From positions 116,007-180,006 of the forward strand of contig USQQ01000001.1 in the NCBI GenBank assembly GCA_900556875.1: 64,000 nucleotides of DNA. The letters are read 5' to 3'. The first letter of the stretch is position 1. Every line of letters starts with the position of its first letter. Under the pieces are notes generated by a model. It had not been told where the DNA came from. It did not search any database and saw only the letters and a program-made list of their open reading frames with translations. Source of the DNA: an uncultured Collinsella sp. (GTDB taxonomy: Bacteria; Actinomycetota; Coriobacteriia; Coriobacteriales; Coriobacteriaceae). Shown here piece after piece: positions 41,764-51,175 of this stretch. The translations under genes were made by a program, and so were the position numbers.

Positions 41764-43464
41764 TTATTCGCCGGCGGGCGGTTGTGGTGCAGACGAAGAC
41801 GGGGTCGAGCCCTCGCCACCATCCTGGCGCGGCTTGCGGGAACGGCGACGGCGACGGCGCTTTTGGCCCTGGTCGGCCGAGCCCTCGCCACCGCGATCCT
41901 CGCGCGGCTCGCGCTCGTCGCGAGCGGCGCCACGCGAAGCCTTAGCAGCCGCTCCCCCGCCATCTCCGGGACGACGGCGCGTGACCTTGACCTCGCCATC
42001 CGAGACCTGATCGGCCACGGAGGGCACTGAAGGCTTCTGCTGCGCGCCCGAGGAATGGCGACGGCGCGGACGCGGCGCGCGCTCATCCTCGCCACGTGAC
42101 TTGCCGCCCTTGTCGGCAGACGCATCGGAGGCCGAGGCGCCCTTGGAAGCGGCACCAGCCTCGCGAGCAGCTGCGGCGCGGAAGGCGTCCTCGCGCTCCT
42201 CGCTCGACAGATGACGGCGGCGGCGACGTGTGGGGTTCATGCCACCGCCGCGATTCTGCTGCTGGGGTTGCTGAACCTCGCGCTCGCGAGAGGCGTTCTT
42301 GCCCGCGGCTGCAGCCTCGGCAGCATCGCCCGAGCCTGCGCGCTTGCGACGACGACGGCCACCGGCGGCCTCCTCGGCCTCAGGCGTTGCGGCATTGCCA
42401 CGGCCCTTTCCGCGGCCACGACCCTCGCCCTGCCCCTGACCGGCGCGAGCATCGGATTCAGCATCGCGACGACGGCGCTTGGGCATCGAAGTGCCGGCCA
42501 GACGGTCGGCACTCGACAGGCCATCGCCCACGTCGACGCCGTTCTCGCGATCGAGTTCCATGAGCGCCAGGCGCATCTCGGGCGACTCGATGTGCTCGAG
42601 CACATCGCGCGTCACGCAGTCGGGGCGGCAATTGCAGCCCTGCTCGGCAGCCTTCTTTTTGCAGCCCTCCGAGCACGTCATATCGGCCAGGTTGACCTTA
42701 AAGACCTTGCCGTTCTCCAGGCGCAGCACCAGCTGCTCGCGCGGCGTGTCATATTCCTGAATACGCGCCTTGCCGAGCGGCGTATCGATAAGCGTCTTCT
42801 TTTTGGGCGCGCGGCTCTTAAAGTCCTTGTAGGCCTCGAACTCGTAGCGCAGGCAGCACATCAGGCGGCCGCACACGCCGCTGATCTTGGAGGAATTGAG
42901 CGGCAGGTCCTGCTCTTTTGCCATGCGGATCGAGACGGGCTCAAACTGTCCGCCAAAGCGCGTGCAACAGAGCTCCTGGCCGCACTGGGCATAGCCGCCC
43001 ACCAGGCGGGTCTCGTCGCGCACGCCGATCTGGCGCATGTCGACGCGAATGTGCAGCGTCGAGGACAGATCCTTGACGAGCTGGCGAAAATCGACGCGCT
43101 CCTCGGCGGCAAAGTAGAACACGGCCTTCTCGCCGCCAAACAGGTACTCGACGCCGACCGGCTTCATCTCGAGGTCGAGCTCTTTGACCAGACGGCGGAA
43201 ATCGACCATGGCCTCGTCACCCTGGATGGCCAGGTCGTCGGCAAGCTGCAGGTCGATGTCGCTCGCCACACGCAGCACGGGCTTGAGCGGCTGACCGATC
43301 TCGTCTTGCGGTACCTCGAAGGGATCAGCCGTGACCAGGCCGATCTCGGTTCCGCGCTCGGTGGAGCAAATAGCGTAATCTGCCTCGAGGATATCCAGGT
43401 CCTGCGGGTCAAACCACAGGTCGCGCGAGGCGTAGGTAAACTTAACGGGTACGACTAACGGCAT
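41764..43464 (-). CDS. ricT: PSP1-domain protein RicT (YaaT) with long basic tail
   Basis: 566 residues; known RicT is about 275. Residues 1-320 hold the PSP1 domain, with the Cys clusters C161/C166/C167, C198/C203/C204 and C264-C283 expected for the Fe-S Ric complex. Residues ~325-566 are a low-complexity Arg/Gly/Ala/Glu tail likely to be disordered and RNA- or DNA-binding. The start overlaps the holB stop by 10 bp. The tmk-holB-ricT order is the same as in Bacillus. In Bacillus, RicT helps RNase Y processing and competence. Confidence 0.88.
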   Translation of the reverse strand: MPLVVPVKFTYASRDLWFDPQDLDILEADYAICSTERGTEIGLVTADPFEVPQDEIGQPLKPVLRVASDIDLQLADDLAIQGDEAMVDFRRLVKELDLEMKPVGVEYLFGGEKAVFYFAAEERVDFRQLVKDLSSTLHIRVDMRQIGVRDETRLVGGYAQCGQELCCTRFGGQFEPVSIRMAKEQDLPLNSSKISGVCGRLMCCLRYEFEAYKDFKSRAPKKKTLIDTPLGKARIQEYDTPREQLVLRLENGKVFKVNLADMTCSEGCKKKAAEQGCNCRPDCVTRDVLEHIESPEMRLALMELDRENGVDVGDGLSSADRLAGTSMPKRRRRDAESDARAGQGQGEGRGRGKGRGNAATPEAEEAAGGRRRRKRAGSGDAAEAAAAGKNASREREVQQPQQQNRGGGMNPTRRRRRHLSSEEREDAFRAAAAREAGAASKGASASDASADKGGKSRGEDERAPRPRRRHSSGAQQKPSVPSVADQVSDGEVKVTRRRPGDGGGAAAKASRGAARDEREPREDRGGEGSADQGQKRRRRRRSRKPRQDGGEGSTPSSSAPQPPAGE

Positions 43465-44582
43465 TTCAGTGCCTTCCTGATATCGAACAGCATGACCTCG
43501 ATGGCCAGCTGGGGAGTAACGTTTCTGGCGATGTTGCGCTCGGCGGTCGCGACCGCCTCGAGCGCCTGGGTGGCACCCGCAACATTGGTCGCGGCGGCAA
43601 GCCGACCGATCGTGTCGCGCACGTCCTCGTTCACCACGTCGGCTGCCTCGTCCTGAAGTGTCAGCAGCACGTCGCGCATGAGCGTCCGCGCGCTCGCCAG
43701 CGCTTCCATGATACCCGAACGCTCGCGCGCGTTGAGTTCGCGCTTGTTGCGGTCCTCAAGCTGCTTCAATGCTCCACGCGACAGGTAGTCGGCGTTTTGC
43801 TCGAGTACCTTTTCCTGCGTGGACTTGACCTCGGCAAGCGGCGCCTTGACGGCGACGATGAGCGACTTGGCGCGACTGAGCACGTCGGCCTCGTCGGCGG
43901 CAATGAGTGAGTCGATGGCACGGACCATCTGACGGCGGGCGTCCTGGCGCTCGGCGCTCTTAAGAAACTCGATGCCGCGTGTGGGGCTTCCCGCCACGGC
44001 GACCGCCATGCGGCAACGCGCAGGGTCCTGACCGGTGGCGCGGCTCACGGCCTGCGCGGCGACGGCGGGCGATACCAGCCGAAACGGCACACACTGGCAA
44101 CGACTCACGATAGTGGGCAGCATCACGTCGGCCGAGGTGCCCAGCAAGATAAACATAACGCCCTCGGGCGGCTCCTCGAGCGTTTTGAGCAGTGCGTTGG
44201 CGGTGTTGGCACGCAGTTGCTCGGCACGGTCGATGATGTAGACCTTGGCCTTGGCACGGATGGGCGCCAGTGGCACGTCATCGAGCAGCTCGCGGGTCTG
44301 GGCAATGAGGTAACCCGTGGCGCTCTCGGGCGTGTAATAGTGCACGTCGGGGTGCGTATGGCGGGCGACGCGCACGCAGCTATCGCATGAGCCGCAGCCA
44401 TTCTGCTCGCACAGGAAGGCTTGGGCGAGCGCCCACGCGGCGTCGAGCTTGCCCGCGCCGGGAGCGCCCAAAAACAGGTAGGCGTGCGATGCGCGACCGC
44501 TAGCGACGGCATTGGTCAAAAAGTCACGCACGCGCTCTTGGGTGTCGAGCTTGGCCAGCAGGCTTGCCTGAGCGGGGGCCAT
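43455..44582 (-). CDS. holB: DNA polymerase III delta' subunit
   Basis: 375 residues from ATG 44582, with AAGGAGG 9 nt upstream; the TTG at 44603 is less likely. AAA-type clamp-loader subunit: FLGAPGAGK in place of Walker A, a zinc module with CGSCDSC, YIIDRAEQLRANTANALLKTLEEPP as the Walker B and sensor region, and IVSRCQCVPF. It loads the sliding clamp as part of the delta-tau-delta' complex. It lies 1 bp after tmk and overlaps ricT. Confidence 0.9.
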   Translation of the reverse strand: MAPAQASLLAKLDTQERVRDFLTNAVASGRASHAYLFLGAPGAGKLDAAWALAQAFLCEQNGCGSCDSCVRVARHTHPDVHYYTPESATGYLIAQTRELLDDVPLAPIRAKAKVYIIDRAEQLRANTANALLKTLEEPPEGVMFILLGTSADVMLPTIVSRCQCVPFRLVSPAVAAQAVSRATGQDPARCRMAVAVAGSPTRGIEFLKSAERQDARRQMVRAIDSLIAADEADVLSRAKSLIVAVKAPLAEVKSTQEKVLEQNADYLSRGALKQLEDRNKRELNARERSGIMEALASARTLMRDVLLTLQDEAADVVNEDVRDTIGRLAAATNVAGATQALEAVATAERNIARNVTPQLAIEVMLFDIRKALKCR

Positions 44583-44583
44583 G

Positions 44584-45267
44584 TTACTCGGCCTCCTTGG
44601 CAAGCGCGGCGGCGACGGCTTCCTGCGGAATGTCGAGACCGTACGCGCGAACCTGCTCGACCGTCTTCTCGAAGACTTCCTCGACGGTCGTAGTGGCGTC
44701 GATGAGCTTTACGCGGTCTGGCTCCTCGGCAGCAATTGCGCAAAACCCCTCGTAGACACGCTCCTGGAATGCCATGCCCTTAGCCTCCATGCGATCTGCC
44801 GCGCCACGGGCTGCCATGCGTAGCGCCGCCTGCTCGGGCGTGATGTGGTAGACGAGTGTGAGCGCCGGGTGCGTTCCCGCGACGGCCAGGTTGTTGGCGT
44901 CGCGCACCATCTGGCGATCGAGGCCGTCGGCAAATGCCTGGTAGCAGGTCGTGGAATCGTAGAAGCGATCGCACAGGACCACCTTGCCGGCCGCAAGGGC
45001 GGGGGCTATGACCTCGTGCACCAACTGGGCACGCGCAGCCTCGTAGAGCAACAGCTCGCAGGTATCGCCCATCGCCGTGTTGGCGGGGTCGAGCAGCAGG
45101 GCGCGAATCTTTTCGCTGATGGCAGTGCCACCCGGCTCGCGCAGAGTTACGACCTGATAGCCAGCGAGTTCGAGCGCGCGGGCAAGCAGGCGCGCCTGCG
45201 TGGACTTGCCGGCACCGTCGACGCCCTCGAGCGTGATAAAGCTATGTTGAGCAGGCTCAAAAGCCAT
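44584..45267 (-). CDS. tmk: Thymidylate kinase
   Basis: 227 residues. P-loop LEGVDGAGKSTQ, the DR(F/Y) motif in CDRFYDSTTCYQAFADG and LREPGGTAISEKIR are the standard TMP kinase signatures. It phosphorylates dTMP to dTDP. It leads the tmk-holB-ricT operon. Confidence 0.94.
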   Translation of the reverse strand: MAFEPAQHSFITLEGVDGAGKSTQARLLARALELAGYQVVTLREPGGTAISEKIRALLLDPANTAMGDTCELLLYEAARAQLVHEVIAPALAAGKVVLCDRFYDSTTCYQAFADGLDRQMVRDANNLAVAGTHPALTLVYHITPEQAALRMAARGAADRMEAKGMAFQERVYEGFCAIAAEEPDRVKLIDATTTVEEVFEKTVEQVRAYGLDIPQEAVAAALAKEAE

Positions 45268-45369
45268 GGGCGCAGCCCCTTCCTACAAGGCGCGTAAATG
45301 CAGATATATCAACCAAGCCATGATACCCCAGTGCTCGGCGCGTCCCCAATGGCTAAAGGCGCCTTTCCA

Positions 45370-45438
45370 AAGTTGCGGTGAAATAGGGACTGATTGAAGC
45401 TCTGAGACCGCCAAACAGTCCCTATTTCACCGCAACTT
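45370..45438. repeat. Perfect 23-bp inverted repeat with 23-nt loop
   Basis: Arms at 45370-45392 (contains TGCGGTGAAATAGGGACTG) and 45416-45438 are exact reverse complements. It lies between divergent tmk and the zinc-ribbon gene. There is no T-tract. Its TAGGGAC core recurs in the inverted repeat at 46509-46566. Confidence 0.8.
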
Positions 45439-45506
45439 ATGATGGGGAATTTTGGATGCTGGGTATAATCGTCGTATTGCATTGAAATGTGGCGAAAGGA
45501 GTGGCA

Positions 45507-46490
45507 ATGTCTCGGTATTGCGCCTCGTGCGGCAAGCTTCTTGCAGATGATGCCAAGTTCTGCACCTCATGCGGTGCACCCGTTGAGCAAACAGCCGCAA
45601 GCGATAGCCAGCCCGCTTTTGAGCAGACCGGCTCCCTTGATACGCCGCAAGCCAAGGCGGATGACTCCCTCGCCTATAGCCCCGACCCTGCCGCAAGGAC
45701 CGAGGCCGTCGAGACCACGCAGCGCATACCCGTCGCGAGCGGCTCGCCCCAACAGCAGCCGGCTCCCGCATACGCGCCCGCTTCGCCACAGACCCCCGCT
45801 CCCAAAAAGAGCGGCACCGGGCCGCTTATCGCCGTTATTGTTGTGCTGGTGGCGATCATCATCGCCCTGGTCGTTTTCTTTGTGATCAAGCCTTTCGACA
45901 ACGCCGCCACGCAGACGACTGCCGCGGTAGCTAAGCTGCACCATGACGTCGACGACGATGACCTAAAGCCTCTCGGCGATCCCAACAGCCTGTACGACGA
46001 TGATGACGATGACGACGAGGATGGCGGCGAAGCAACGCTCTCCGAGCAGAACCTCTACCGTCGCCTGAGCGAATACTACGACCTGCTCGAAGATCTCGAC
46101 AGCCAGGTCCGTGGCTGCGCGCAGAACTTCAACGGCAACTATCTGGAAGAGGATCGAACCACCCGTCAAAATCTCGCCGACGTCGCCGAGCGCACGGAGG
46201 ACACCATCGAGCAGTATTACGACATCGTCGAGGACCTGGACGTCCCGACGAGCTCCAAGAACTACAGCTCCTGGAAGGACATCATCGCCCTGTACGACGA
46301 CCTGGATCACCGCATTGACGCAATCTGTGATGCCTGGGAGATCAGCCTGAAATACGCCAAGCCTGCGGACCACAAGAATGAGATCGTGGCGCCGCTGTCG
46401 CGCGACAACGTGGCGGGCACCAATGACAATAAGTACCGCCTAGACTTTGAGGAGCGCTATCCCGGCGCCAAGCCTGTCGAGGTGAACTAG
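45507..46490 (+). CDS. Zinc-ribbon membrane protein
   Basis: 327 residues from ATG 45507, with AAAGGAG upstream. An N-terminal zinc ribbon (YCASCGKLL, then FCTSCGAP) is followed by a Pro/Ala/Gln-rich linker and one membrane helix (IAVIVVLVAIIIALVVFFVI, about 109-128). The extracytoplasmic part starts with a run of Asp (DDDDDDEDGG) and is helical and acidic. Function unknown; zinc-ribbon plus single-helix proteins often act as sensors or envelope scaffolds. Confidence 0.75.
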   Translation: MSRYCASCGKLLADDAKFCTSCGAPVEQTAASDSQPAFEQTGSLDTPQAKADDSLAYSPDPAARTEAVETTQRIPVASGSPQQQPAPAYAPASPQTPAPKKSGTGPLIAVIVVLVAIIIALVVFFVIKPFDNAATQTTAAVAKLHHDVDDDDLKPLGDPNSLYDDDDDDDEDGGEATLSEQNLYRRLSEYYDLLEDLDSQVRGCAQNFNGNYLEEDRTTRQNLADVAERTEDTIEQYYDIVEDLDVPTSSKNYSSWKDIIALYDDLDHRIDAICDAWEISLKYAKPADHKNEIVAPLSRDNVAGTNDNKYRLDFEERYPGAKPVEVN

Positions 46491-46508
46491 CGCTTTGTCG
46501 TTCCCGAG

Positions 46509-46566
46509 CCGGCAGTTAGGGACGTTCCTAAACTGCCGGCAGAAAAAGAACGTCCCTAACTGCCGG
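46509..46566. repeat. 19-bp inverted repeat with a third arm copy
   Basis: CCGGCAGTTAGGGACGTTC (46509-46527) is exactly complementary to 46548-46566. An inner CCTAAACTGCCGG (46527-46539) can pair instead with the left arm. Two alternative hairpins are thus possible. It directly precedes the terminator. Confidence 0.75.
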
Positions 46567-46573
46567 TCAAAAA

Positions 46574-46610
46574 AACGAGCGAGGATCGCGGGGTCCTCGC
46601 TCGTTTTTTT
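46574..46610. terminator. Bidirectional terminator between zinc-ribbon gene and topA
   Basis: AACGAGCGAGGA (46574-46585) pairs with TCCTCGCTCGTT (46594-46605), flanked by A- and T-runs on both sides. Confidence 0.9.
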
Positions 46611-46632
46611 GGGCAATGTTTCGACTGCGCCG

Positions 46633-49227
46633 TTACTTGTCGGCGGCTGTTTTCTTGGCAGTCGACTTCTTCGCGGTCGTCTTCTTGGCGGCAGTGGCTT
46701 TCTTAGCCGTGGTCTTCTTGGCCGCCGTCGTCTTCTTTGCCGAGCTCGCCTTAGTCGCGGTCTTGCGGCCGCGGGCGGGCTTCTTCTCCTTGGTCGGGCA
46801 GTCCATGTTCACGCAGATGCGCCACGGGCCGCGCGCCGTGTTGACCACCACGATGGGAGCGCCGCACTCGGGACAGGTCTCGCCCGTCGCCTCGAGCTTA
46901 CCGCGCGCCGGTAGAGGATAGCTCACGCCACAGTCATCGTAGTTGGTGCAGCGGATAAAGCGCTTGCCGCTCTTCTCGCTCTTGTGCGCGATCAGGTCGC
47001 CATGGCGTCCGGCCTCGGCGCACACCTTGCACTCGCCCACCTTAAGGTCAGGCTCGTAGTTGGTGGGGCACCTCGGGTTCACGCAGATCTCGAAAGCCTT
47101 CTGGCGGAACGGCTGGCACTTAATGCGCGGCGCACCGCACTCGGGGCACACGGCCGCCTCGCCCTCGAGCGGGCTTACCTTGACGCCACTCGGCACCGGA
47201 TAGGTCACATCGCAGTCGGGCCAGCCCATGCAGCCAATGAAGCTGCCGCGGGTCTTGGCGCTCGTCTTCATAACCAGGTCCTTGCCGCACTTGGGGCAGG
47301 TACCCACGCGCGCATCGGCCGTGACGGCGTCGCTGATGGCGTCGCCCAGTTCCTGCGTATGTTTGAGCAGCTCGTCGAGCACGCCGGCCAGCAGCGCGCG
47401 CGAGTGCGTCACGACATGTTCTTCGGTGTCCTCGCCGCGCTCCACACGGGTCATATCGCCATCGAGCTCGCTGGTCATATCGGGGCTCGTGATGCGCGGG
47501 GCAAACTGCGACAGTGCATCGATAATGGCAATACCCAGCTGGCTCGGCTCCACGGGATCGTTTTTGAGGTAGCGCACGGCGTACAGGCGCTCGATGATGC
47601 TCGCGCGCGTGGACTTGGTGCCCAGGCCGCGCTTCTCCATCTCCTGCACGAGCTTGCCCTGGCTGTAGCGCGCGGGCGGCTCGGTCTGCTTGGCCTCGAG
47701 CTTAATGTCGAACACGTCGACCGTGTCGCCCTGCTCAAGCGGCGGCATCTGCTCATCGCGCTTGAGTCCGTACGGATACGCCTCGCGGAAGCCCGGAGTC
47801 ACGAGCACGTCGCCCGAGGCCACGAACGGCTCGCCGTTGACGTCGAGCTCGAGCTTGGTGTTCTCGATGGTCGCAGGACCCATAAGCGTCGCCAGGAAGC
47901 GGCGGGCGATGAGGTCGTAGAGCTTGCGCTGGCCGCCATCGAGCGTGGACGGATCGCCCTCGCCCGTGGGATAGATAGGCGGGTGGTCGGTGGTCTCAAC
48001 CTTGCCGCGCGTGGGCTTCATGGGACCGGCGAGCACCTTTTTGCACACGGGCGCCAGCGCCGGGTTGATCTTTGCCAGGTCGCTTACCACGGCGCCCAGA
48101 TCGAGCGTCGCGGGGTACACGGTGTTATCGACACGCGGGTAGCTGATGAGACCCGCCATGTAGAGGGACTCGGCGATGCGCATCGTACGCGCAGGCGAGA
48201 TGCCCTCGGCCGCGGCGGCAGCCTGCAGCGAGGTCGTCGCGAACGGCGTGGGCGGCTGCTGCTTACGCGAACGCTTGGTCACCGCGGCAACGGTTGACGT
48301 CGCAACGCCGTCAACATGGCCGTACGCCGTCACGGCAGCATCCTTGTCGGTAAAGCGCGCTGTCTTGTGCGCGATCTTAAAGCGATCGTCCTCGGCAGCG
48401 CCTTGCGCGGCGCCCATGCCGCGAATCTGCCAATAGTCCTCGGGCACAAACGCCATGCGCTCGCGCTCGCGCTCGACCACCAGAGCAAGCGTCGGTGTCT
48501 GCACGCGGCCGGCGGAGCGCACGTTGCCAAAGCCGCCAAACTTGGCGAGCGTCAGATAGCGCGTGAGCACCGCGCCCCAGATAAGGTCGATGTGCTGACG
48601 GCTCTCGCCGGCGTCGGCCAGGTTCTGGTCGAGCGAGACGAGATTATCGAAGGCGTGCGTGATCTCGGCCTTGGTAAACGAAGAATACTGGGCACGGGCG
48701 ACCGGCAAGTCCGGCGCAACCTCGCGCACCTTGTTGAGGGCGTCCGAGCCGATCAGCTCGCCCTCGCGATCGAAGTCCGTAGCGATGATGACGCTGTCGG
48801 ACTTTTTAGCAAGGTTCTTGAGCGAACGAATGAGTTCCTTCTCGGCCGGTAGCTTAATGACGGGCGCCCAGGTGAGGTAAGGCAGGCTCTCGAGCTTCCA
48901 GCCCTTGATGGAAATGCCGTCGGCAAGGAACGGCTTGCGCTTGGTGTCGTAGGGCGGACGAGCCAGGCCATCGGGCATGTCGGCCGGCAGCATCTCGCCG
49001 TCCTCGGTAACCGAATACCAGCCCAGCTTTTTATCGAACAGCACGCTGTCGCAAAAATCGGGCGCGAGGATGTGACCGGCAAGACCGATCGTCACGCACT
49101 CCTCGCCTTTCCACTCAAAACGGTAGATGGCGGTGTTGTACACCTTGTCCTTTTTGGGCTTGCCCGTGGACAGCCGCTCGGCGATCTGACGCGCGGCGTC
49201 GTTTTTCTCGGCGATGATGAGCTTCAA
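46633..49227 (-). CDS. topA: DNA topoisomerase I (type IA, archaeal-like TopA)
   Basis: 864 residues. The Toprim domain has the metal Asp/Glu set in IIATDFDREGELIG. The catalytic Tyr lies in GLISYPRVDNT. HIDLIWGAVLTRYLT and SAGRVQTPTLALV are core signatures. Three or more Cys4 zinc ribbons follow (TCPKCGKDL, VCPECGAPR, TCPECGAPI). The last ~50 residues are a Lys/Ala/Thr repeat like histone H1. It relaxes negative supercoils. The core is closer to archaeal TopA than to the E. coli type. Confidence 0.92.
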   Translation of the reverse strand: MKLIIAEKNDAARQIAERLSTGKPKKDKVYNTAIYRFEWKGEECVTIGLAGHILAPDFCDSVLFDKKLGWYSVTEDGEMLPADMPDGLARPPYDTKRKPFLADGISIKGWKLESLPYLTWAPVIKLPAEKELIRSLKNLAKKSDSVIIATDFDREGELIGSDALNKVREVAPDLPVARAQYSSFTKAEITHAFDNLVSLDQNLADAGESRQHIDLIWGAVLTRYLTLAKFGGFGNVRSAGRVQTPTLALVVERERERMAFVPEDYWQIRGMGAAQGAAEDDRFKIAHKTARFTDKDAAVTAYGHVDGVATSTVAAVTKRSRKQQPPTPFATTSLQAAAAAEGISPARTMRIAESLYMAGLISYPRVDNTVYPATLDLGAVVSDLAKINPALAPVCKKVLAGPMKPTRGKVETTDHPPIYPTGEGDPSTLDGGQRKLYDLIARRFLATLMGPATIENTKLELDVNGEPFVASGDVLVTPGFREAYPYGLKRDEQMPPLEQGDTVDVFDIKLEAKQTEPPARYSQGKLVQEMEKRGLGTKSTRASIIERLYAVRYLKNDPVEPSQLGIAIIDALSQFAPRITSPDMTSELDGDMTRVERGEDTEEHVVTHSRALLAGVLDELLKHTQELGDAISDAVTADARVGTCPKCGKDLVMKTSAKTRGSFIGCMGWPDCDVTYPVPSGVKVSPLEGEAAVCPECGAPRIKCQPFRQKAFEICVNPRCPTNYEPDLKVGECKVCAEAGRHGDLIAHKSEKSGKRFIRCTNYDDCGVSYPLPARGKLEATGETCPECGAPIVVVNTARGPWRICVNMDCPTKEKKPARGRKTATKASSAKKTTAAKKTTAKKATAAKKTTAKKSTAKKTAADK

Positions 49228-49281
49228 AAGAGGCTCCTATCTCATGTCTCTGCGGCTGCGCCCGCGCTTATGGCGGCCGAC

Positions 49282-49965
49282 TTACGCCCTTGCTTGCTCA
49301 ATCTGCCCGATGAGCCAATCGCACCAGGCATCCATGCCCTCGCCCTTGCGCGCGCTCACGGCAAACCGCGGCGCTTGCGGATTGAGGTCATCGAGGGTCT
49401 TAGTATACCTATCCATGTCAAAATCGAAAGCCGGGGCCACGTCGACCTTGTTGAGCAGCTGCGCGCCGGCGTGTTGGAAGATGCCCGGGTACTTGATGGG
49501 CTTGTCGTCGCCCTCGGGCACCGAGAGGATCATGATGGACAGGTTCTCGCCCAGGTCAAAGTCGACTGGGCAGACCAGGTTACCCACGTTTTCGATAAAG
49601 ATGACGTCGATGTTTTCCAGACCCACAGCTTGGTCGAACGCGTCAACGGCCTCCATGATCATGTTGCCCTCGAGGTGGCACAGGCCGCCCGTGTTGATCT
49701 GGATGGCGGGCATGCCGGCTTCCTTCATGGTGATGGCGTCGACGTCCGAGGCGATATCGCCCTCGATAACGGCACAGCGCAGGCTGGCTTTGTCACGCAG
49801 GCGCTCGTTGGTGCCCAGAATCGTGGTGGTCTTACCCGAGCCAGGGCTCGACAGCACATTGATCACGTAGGTGTTCGTCTGCTCAAACCGCTGACGCAGC
49901 TGATCTGCCAGGCGCTCGTTGCGCGACAGAATCGGCGACGCGATATCAATCGTTTTCTCGGCCAT
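49282..49965 (-). CDS. hypB: Hydrogenase/urease nickel incorporation GTPase HypB
   Basis: 227 residues. G1 motif LSSPGSGKTT, VIEGDIASD, the nickel/zinc site TGGLCHLE and LLNKVDVAP (G4) are present. It inserts nickel, using GTP hydrolysis, into [NiFe]-hydrogenase or related enzymes, with HypA. The N-terminus lacks the His-rich stretch of some HypB. It lies 55 bp downstream of hypA and 54 bp upstream of topA, on the same strand. No hydrogenase structural gene is in the window. Confidence 0.92.
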   Translation of the reverse strand: MAEKTIDIASPILSRNERLADQLRQRFEQTNTYVINVLSSPGSGKTTTILGTNERLRDKASLRCAVIEGDIASDVDAITMKEAGMPAIQINTGGLCHLEGNMIMEAVDAFDQAVGLENIDVIFIENVGNLVCPVDFDLGENLSIMILSVPEGDDKPIKYPGIFQHAGAQLLNKVDVAPAFDFDMDRYTKTLDDLNPQAPRFAVSARKGEGMDAWCDWLIGQIEQARA

Positions 49966-50020
49966 ACTTAGCGCTCCTTACTTTGGCCCTTTTATACCCC
50001 ATCGCTAGATGGCGAGCGTG

Positions 50021-50377
50021 CTAATCGTCGGGGGTCTCGATCTCGATACTTGCAATGTCGAGTTCGCGGCCATGCAGCAGACGCACGTTGGCACCGCCAC
50101 ATTGGGGACAACGGCAATGGAAACGGTCGTGCTCAAAGACCTCACCGCAGTCCAGACACTCGCTTTGTGGATGGACTTCCTCCACGGCAAGCTCGCAGCC
50201 GCGCGTGAGCGGGTCCTCGTCGCGAAACGTCTCCCACGCAAAGTCAAGCGCCTCGCGCACGACCTCGGTCATATCCCCGATACGCAGCGTTACCAAAACG
50301 GCGCGCGAGGCCCCCGCCCCACGCGCCGCGCGAATCACTGTATCGAGTATGCCGTTGACAATGCCAACCTCGTGCAT
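50021..50377 (-). CDS. hypA: Nickel metallochaperone HypA
   Basis: 118 residues. The N-terminal MHE supplies the nickel ligand His2. The zinc site is two CxxC pairs (CLDC and CPQC) about 15 residues apart. HypA passes nickel to HypB. It starts 6 bp after tatC, so it is cotranscribed with the Tat genes. Confidence 0.93.
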   Translation of the reverse strand: MHEVGIVNGILDTVIRAARGAGASRAVLVTLRIGDMTEVVREALDFAWETFRDEDPLTRGCELAVEEVHPQSECLDCGEVFEHDRFHCRCPQCGGANVRLLHGRELDIASIEIETPDD

Positions 50378-50383
50378 ACCGAT

Positions 50384-51175
50384 TTACTCCTCGTCGTCCT
50401 CGTCGTCCGAGAACAGGTCCAGACGGCTCACGAACAGGCCCTCCTTGCCCTCGCGCGCGGTAATGACCACGCGAGCGATGGCGAGCGAAATCTCGTAGAG
50501 CGAGAGCAGGGCGCCATACATGAGACCCAGCGTAACGGGCGAGCCGTCGGGCGTAATCACAGCCGAGCCCACAAGCAGGCCTACGTACACGTAGCGCCAG
50601 GCACTGCGGAAGGCCGCATAGGACACGATGTGAAAGACGGACAGATAGAAGATGATGAGCGGCAGCTCAAACGCCACACCAAAGCCGATCATAAAGAGCA
50701 GCTCCATGTTGACGTAGTTCTCCAGGTCGGGCAGCGCCGTAGCGACGGCCGAGGTCTCGCCGATGAGCCACTCAAAGCCCGCCGGGATGATGATGAAATA
50801 GCAGAAGATGGCACCCAGGAAGAACAGCACCGTCGAGGCGAGCACCGTGGGCACGACCCACTTGCGCTCGTTGGGGCGCAGCGCCGGCAGGAAAAATGCC
50901 AGGATCTGCCAGATGATCATGGGCGTGCACATGACCACGGCCATCTTGATGGCCAGCGAGAAGCGCAGGCCAAAGCCGCCGAGTGTGGTGGTGATGTAGA
51001 ACTTACCGTCCGGCACAAACGAGCGGATGGGGTCTTCCAGGATGTCGAGCACTACAGGCGTGGCGAAATACAGCACGATAGCGGCGGCAAACACCGACAC
51101 GACCACGATGGTCAGGCGGCGACGGAGTTCTCCTAGGTGATCGAAAAGCGGCATTCGCGCAGGTCCGATAGGCAT
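50384..51175 (-). CDS. tatC: Twin-arginine translocase subunit TatC
   Basis: 263 residues with six hydrophobic segments. The N-terminal MPLFDHLGELRRRL motif and LRPNERKW are TatC signatures; the Glu in GFGVAFELPLI is conserved. It recognises twin-arginine signal peptides. The start overlaps the tatB stop by 1 nt (TAATG). The C-terminus is acidic (DDEDDEE). A second in-frame ATG (residue 8) would also serve as start. Confidence 0.92.
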   Translation of the reverse strand: MPIGPARMPLFDHLGELRRRLTIVVVSVFAAAIVLYFATPVVLDILEDPIRSFVPDGKFYITTTLGGFGLRFSLAIKMAVVMCTPMIIWQILAFFLPALRPNERKWVVPTVLASTVLFFLGAIFCYFIIIPAGFEWLIGETSAVATALPDLENYVNMELLFMIGFGVAFELPLIIFYLSVFHIVSYAAFRSAWRYVYVGLLVGSAVITPDGSPVTLGLMYGALLSLYEISLAIARVVITAREGKEGLFVSRLDLFSDDEDDEE

